Positions 60,435 to 64,000 of a DNA stretch of 64,000 bases are shown here, one piece after another. The stretch is from positions 62,001-126,000 of the forward strand of contig JASISA010000002.1 in assembly GCA_031771865.1 (NCBI GenBank), in the 5' to 3' direction. Numbering within the stretch: position 1 is the stretch's first letter; each line of letters opens with the position of its first letter. This stretch comes from Nothophaeocryptopus gaeumannii. Lineage: Eukaryota; Ascomycota; Dothideomycetes; Mycosphaerellales; Mycosphaerellaceae. The position numbers and the translations under genes are program-made. Below the pieces are notes generated by a model, which ran no database searches, was not told the DNA's origin, and saw nothing but the letters and a program-made list of their open reading frames with translations.

Positions 60435-62408
60435 TCAATCATGTACAGAGCATCGTTGATCAAAACAAGTACAAAGCATCGCTGAAATCATCAAAGAAGC
60501 ATCTGTCAAATCGCAAGCATCGTGTGTCGTGGTTGGTCGGCAGTGTGCAGCAGGACCACTGCTGCCGTCTCGCCATTGTCGTATGTGGAAGAAGCGCCGG
60601 CTGCGCTGAGTATGGTGTGTTATGTCGCATGATCTCGGAAATCGGTAATGAATGAAGAGGGTTGCCGCCCAGAGCCAGTCGCTAGTGTCCACCGTGTTAT
60701 GAGCCGCCGTCTCATCGACGTCGTATGTGGTGTATGCGCCGTCTGTGGCCGAGTATGATGTAGTATGTCGCCTGTTATCGGAAATCGAGAGTCGATAGTA
60801 AAGAGAATCGCCGTCCATGGCCCAATTGCCAATCGCCAGTGTTCGCCGTTCTGTGATGCTCGCGGGCTCACAAGGCGACCGCTGCCCGACCAACTCGGCA
60901 AACCGCACCCGCAGTCTCGCCATCTCGGCCGCAAGGTCTTCACTGGTCTTGCGCTCTCTGCTGAGGACCTCGACAGTCTTAGAGAGAACAGTTAGGCAGC
61001 CGATGAGTCGGATCTCCGGGCGTTGGCAGAAATCCATAGCCGTGTCTTCGATGGCGTCTTTCATGGTTCGAAAGAGTTTTCGACCATACCTGATCATGAC
61101 TTTGAGGATGAGGGCCTCGGAGGCATGAGACGAGAGATGCTTGGATTTGTGGAGCGGGTTGCCGGTGTTAGGGGCGAGGTTGAGGGCGGTCGTTGCGGCC
61201 ATGCGAAGGGCGGAGAAGCGGGTGAGGAGGTTGTAGTGCACCTCGGGGATGGTTGATGGGGGCACGTTTCGGAGGGTGGTGATCGTGGCTTGCAGGTTTT
61301 CGGAGAGGTTGGTCATATTGGGATCGTAGGTGGAGGAGGGGATTTTGGCCAACGGGTAGAAGATGTACTCAGCTGCCAGCGGAAAGGGCACGAGCTTCGT
61401 TGACTTGACGGTGACAGAGACAGTGGGCTTTGCTTCGTTAGGACCGGTCGGTGGAGCTGGCAAGGAGTGACCGGCTCCCATGAGCTTCGACGAGAGTGAG
61501 TAAAGAATGCGGCTGACGTTGCCAAGGTCTCTACGGAACCATTCTTCGCCGCTCATCTCATACTTCTCGTCTTGGACGTCGATGGTGACATCAATCGTGC
61601 GCAGACGAGTGAGGTGAGCGGGCCAGACACCATCGAGCTGCGAGATAGCCTGGTCGCTTCGGAGCCACAAGCGGCCTTCGAGCTTGCTCTGGCTGATGCT
61701 CGCGACGTCCGTATGTTTTGTGTTAAGATCTCCATCGAGTGAGCTGGAACCGCCTGGATAGGCTTTGACCGCGAGATTGATGCAGCTGTCGATGTAGAGG
61801 TGGTCACAAGCCTCCTCGTTGATCTGCTTGTTAACGCAGAGCGGCGCCGGCGCGGCGCGAGCGCCTTTGGACAAATCGTGGATAAGAGTCTCAACGTAGA
61901 TCATATTGCGGATCTCGGCGGGAAGGTCGAGAAACCGGAATCTTTGGTCGGTCTCAATGGCAGCGTTTGAAGTTGGCGCAGCATTCGAGGCACTGCCAGA
62001 AGACGAGGCAAGCTGGTGCACCTGCCCATTGATCTTGAGGCTGCGGATGCAGCGCTTCTTCGCAGCGGGCTCGGTGGTGGAGGTGGAGCCGTCGAGGACA
62101 TGAGTATTGCCATTGATCTTGAGGGTCTTGATCGTGCGCTTCTGGGTGACAGGACCAGTGGATGAGGCGGGGCGATGAGTGATGCCGTTCACCTTGAGGC
62201 TCTTCAGGACTGGCTTCTTCATGGTGCCGGCCTGTGGATCCTGTGGGTTGAGTGTAAATGGCATGGTCGTCGGCTCTGCTGACGGCGGCATGGTATCCGG
62301 TGCGGTGATGTGCTCGTACTTGCGAGTGGATGGGCTATCGGAAGTGGGCTTTGGCGCTGATCGAGGTGGAGGGAGCATGGCCTTGATGATGTTGATCTTG
62401 GCACCCAT
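60435..62408 (-). CDS. F-box-like (2EXR-type) protein, paralogue 4, with three LKxNGxxH repeats
   Basis: A 657-residue intronless frame. The N-terminal 140 residues carry three related units: KKPVLKSLKVNGITH (64-78), QKRTIKTLKINGNTH (89-103) and KKRCIRSLKINGQVH (117-131), spaced by Ser/Thr-rich linkers. RFRFLDLPAEIRNMIYVETL (156-175) is the F-box-like element, then APLCVNKQINEEACDHLYID and a middle part with AEYIFYPLAKIPSSTYD, matching 'YPLAKLP' of the paralogues. The last 120 residues are different: they derive from a diverged tandem duplication in the DNA (60559-60842) and read in changed frame in the second copy, so the true C-terminus may have shifted. Histidine- and arginine-rich sequence there looks noncoding. 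No leader or membrane helix; function unknown. Confidence 0.7.
   Translation of the reverse strand: MGAKINIIKAMLPPPRSAPKPTSDSPSTRKYEHITAPDTMPPSAEPTTMPFTLNPQDPQAGTMKKPVLKSLKVNGITHRPASSTGPVTQKRTIKTLKINGNTHVLDGSTSTTEPAAKKRCIRSLKINGQVHQLASSSGSASNAAPTSNAAIETDQRFRFLDLPAEIRNMIYVETLIHDLSKGARAAPAPLCVNKQINEEACDHLYIDSCINLAVKAYPGGSSSLDGDLNTKHTDVASISQSKLEGRLWLRSDQAISQLDGVWPAHLTRLRTIDVTIDVQDEKYEMSGEEWFRRDLGNVSRILYSLSSKLMGAGHSLPAPPTGPNEAKPTVSVTVKSTKLVPFPLAAEYIFYPLAKIPSSTYDPNMTNLSENLQATITTLRNVPPSTIPEVHYNLLTRFSALRMAATTALNLAPNTGNPLHKSKHLSSHASEALILKVMIRYGRKLFRTMKDAIEDTAMDFCQRPEIRLIGCLTVLSKTVEVLSRERKTSEDLAAEMARLRVRFAELVGQRSPCEPASITERRTLAIGNWAMDGDSLYYRLSISDNRRHTTSYSATDGAYTTYDVDETAAHNTVDTSDWLWAATLFIHYRFPRSCDITHHTQRSRRFFHIRQWRDGSSGPAAHCRPTTTHDACDLTDASLMISAMLCTCFDQRCSVHD
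60559..60842. repeat. Diverged tandem duplication of about 130-140 bp
   Basis: Two adjacent segments, 60559-60689 and 60699-60842, align along their length with substitutions and small indels. Shared landmarks include TCGTATGTGG, GAGTATG, TATGTCGC and CGGAAATCG in the same order and spacing, and both end in CGCTAGTGT or CGCCAGTGT. They form the 3' end of the paralogue-4 frame. Confidence 0.75.
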
Positions 62409-63823
62409 CTTGAACAGAGGTGTCTAGATGTTGAATCGTCTTTTGAGGTAGATCGCAAGTGCTTGTGTGTGGTCGTCGAAGCTCGGGGCCGGTATTCGTA
62501 CAGTGGACGTTCGAGGTAGATGGAGGTAGATGGAGGTAGATGCAGGTAGATGGCAAGGTGTTTGACAGGTTCGTGAGTAGCATCTGGAGAGGCAGGAAAG
62601 GTTTGTTTTTTTTAAAGATGAGGAAGGGTGGAAGTCGTCTAGTTAGGTACTCTGCAGTCTGTATTTCAACAATAAGAACGTCGGAAAATAAGAACGCGGA
62701 CGACTACACATGGACAGGGGTTCGTCTGCTCGATAGCGCAGCACATCACCAGTTTCTGTGGCTGGGATGTCGACGTCCTTGAGCAAAGCCCACCGAGGGG
62801 CATCGAAGTGGCGACATGGCGTCTGTGCGCGAGGACTGCAGTCGGTCTCGCCCAATCACATCACCCAATCTTCATTCACTGACCGAAAAAGCGGCTGGGA
62901 GCAAACGCTGCTCTCGATGCAGGGATCACGCGAGGATCACGCAAGGGCGCGAGCACTCCGCGCAAGCTTGCAACAACCACTAATCGTCACTCCGTGCGCA
63001 TGGATATGCAGCAAACACGAAGTCCGAGCTCAAGATCGCAGACCGTGCCAGGTGGCAGAGAAGCAGCAGCTTTCACATGATAGAAAAGTCCGCAGTGCCA
63101 CTAGTTGCTTGGCAGGGTCGATAGAACAAAGGACCCGACTATCCCGGCTGCCACATCGTGGACTACTCGGCCAATTCATCATGCTCGCACGGCAGTAATA
63201 TGACCTACGGGTGCGATTCTGTGTTCGTTCGTCCTGGAGAGGGGTGGAATTCTCGTGTCTCTCCTGTACAGTCCTATCAGAGGCATCGAACGCCGCGCCA
63301 GCGGACCAGAGCTACCATTCTCGACCTCACAAACGCCGACAATATGCATCCAGGGCCAAATCGCATCAGCACTTCCTTACGCCATGATCACCGTGAAAGC
63401 GTGTCTCTCTAGCCGTAGCTTGTAAACCAAGCACGGATTTGCAAATGTCTAGAAGAATCCTCCGGTCGGTGGCAGCACAGGGCTGAGTCATCCTTGGCCG
63501 GGGTCTGGCAGCTATTTCATTCGCTTTGCTATTGTTACACGACAGAACCTGCAACCGTCCGCTACAGCAGCTCACGTCCAAGCAGTACAGATATGAGGAA
63601 GCAGAGAGTCTATCTTGCTCTCAAAGCGAACGAAGACTTTCGGGCTACACCACGGTCCGCGCTCCTGACAACGTGGTCGACAGGCTAAAAAGTGCATCGT
63701 CGAGCAAGGACGACCAGCAGCGAGATCGAAACGTGCCCCTCGAATGTTCCGAGAGGGGCGCATGGGGCGCCGGCTGAAAGAGAAAATCACATAGCATTTG
63801 GGTATCATCACCGTATATGTACA
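62409..63823. other. Gene-free stretch of 1.4 kb
   Basis: Holds the promoter of paralogue 4 with a 10-base tandem repeat, then sequence with only short uncharacteristic frames on both strands up to the edge gene. Confidence 0.45.
62512..62552. repeat. Four tandem copies of a 10-base unit (AGGTAGATGG)
   Basis: Four head-to-tail copies, the third with one substitution (GGTAGATGC), about 110 bases upstream of the ATG of paralogue 4, so within its likely promoter or leader. Confidence 0.8.
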
Positions 63824-64000
63824 TCATTCAAATTCAATCCTGCCCAAACTCCTCTCATCAGCAGCCTCTTGTGTACCCTTCTTGATCTTCCCAAACGCTT
63901 CCAGCCATTCATCCAATACATCCTGAGGTACGTCCTCCCTTTCGTCAATGACCCATGCCATCCATTTCACCACCGAAACAGCTTTATTGAGGTCCATCTC
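63824..64000 (-). CDS. C-terminal end of a protein cut by the right edge
   Basis: The minus strand is open from the edge (64000) for 58 codons to a TGA at 63824-63826. The sequence is helical and acidic: AVSVVKWMAWVIDEREDVPQ, then DVLDEWLEAFGKIKKGTQEA and a short tail SLGRIEFE. Composition and the good stop context indicate a real last exon, but it is too short to assign to a family. The body of the gene lies outside. Confidence 0.5.
   Translation of the reverse strand, partial: EMDLNKAVSVVKWMAWVIDEREDVPQDVLDEWLEAFGKIKKGTQEAADERSLGRIEFE

Noticed and set aside
52546..62408. Idea that the F-box-like genes plus SURF6 and neighbours form a secondary-metabolite or other biosynthetic cluster
   Set aside because: No backbone synthase, P450 or pathway regulator is present; the neighbours are housekeeping genes.
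1..64000. tRNA and rRNA genes
   Set aside because: I looked for the B-box pattern GGTTCGANNCC with fitting stems on both strands by eye and found no convincing cloverleaf; a covariance-model scan would be decisive.

Overview
The window looks like nuclear DNA of a filamentous ascomycete. The evidence is short GT-AG introns of about 44-96 nt, many of them placeable to the base, and fungal families throughout: Kar9, COPI zeta, a CSN12/Thp1-type PCI protein, SURF6/Rrp14, a Mep-type ammonium transporter, a fungal SH3 membrane protein and several small secreted proteins. The gene mix, the spread of 'FRFL-LPAELRN' F-box-like paralogues, and relics with CpA-to-TpA style damage suggest a Dothideomycete, perhaps Mycosphaerellales. 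That placement is inference. Genes lie on both strands with no operon logic. Coordinates for spliced genes give the full span, and exon limits are in the evidence.

Layout. 1-6.4 kb: the start of an OCH1-like mannosyltransferase cut by the window edge, an acyltransferase-3 membrane protein, a one-TM protein and a probable spliced secreted protein. 7.4-9.6 kb: a small secreted candidate and a decayed allantoate-permease-like MFS gene. 10-15.2 kb: a metabolic group of PLP aminotransferase, type-B carboxylesterase and DOMON-cytochrome b561 protein. 16.7-19.9 kb: divergent housekeeping pair of coatomer zeta and a PPR-like, probably mitochondrial protein. 20.3-22 kb: accessory pocket with an eight-cysteine secreted-protein gene interrupted by an in-frame TAG and a relic joining a siderophore-transporter N-terminus to a decayed BTB/POZ gene. 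22.4-31.7 kb: Kar9, a conserved fungal protein of unknown function and smaller genes. 33.6-40.3 kb: MFS sugar transporter, two very small cysteine-rich secreted peptides, a metallo-beta-lactamase-fold lactonase-like enzyme and a secreted alpha/beta hydrolase. 40.6-51.2 kb: CSN12/Thp1-like PCI protein with an FG-type N-terminal extension, SH3 membrane protein, unknown protein, ammonium transporter. 52.5-62.4 kb: four F-box-like paralogues (one broken) interleaved with SURF6 and a conserved fungal protein. The right edge holds the C-terminus of another gene.

The genes do not form an evident single pathway. The most interesting material is the accessory layer: several candidate secreted cysteine-rich peptides, some too short or too fragmented for ordinary ORF calling; three or four gene relics with transition-type damage; and the local expansion of F-box-like proteins, two of which carry a short repeated 'LKxNGxxH' motif before the domain. 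No tRNA, rRNA, CRISPR array or intact transposon was recognised. Similarity statements rest on recalled family patterns, since no search could be run.
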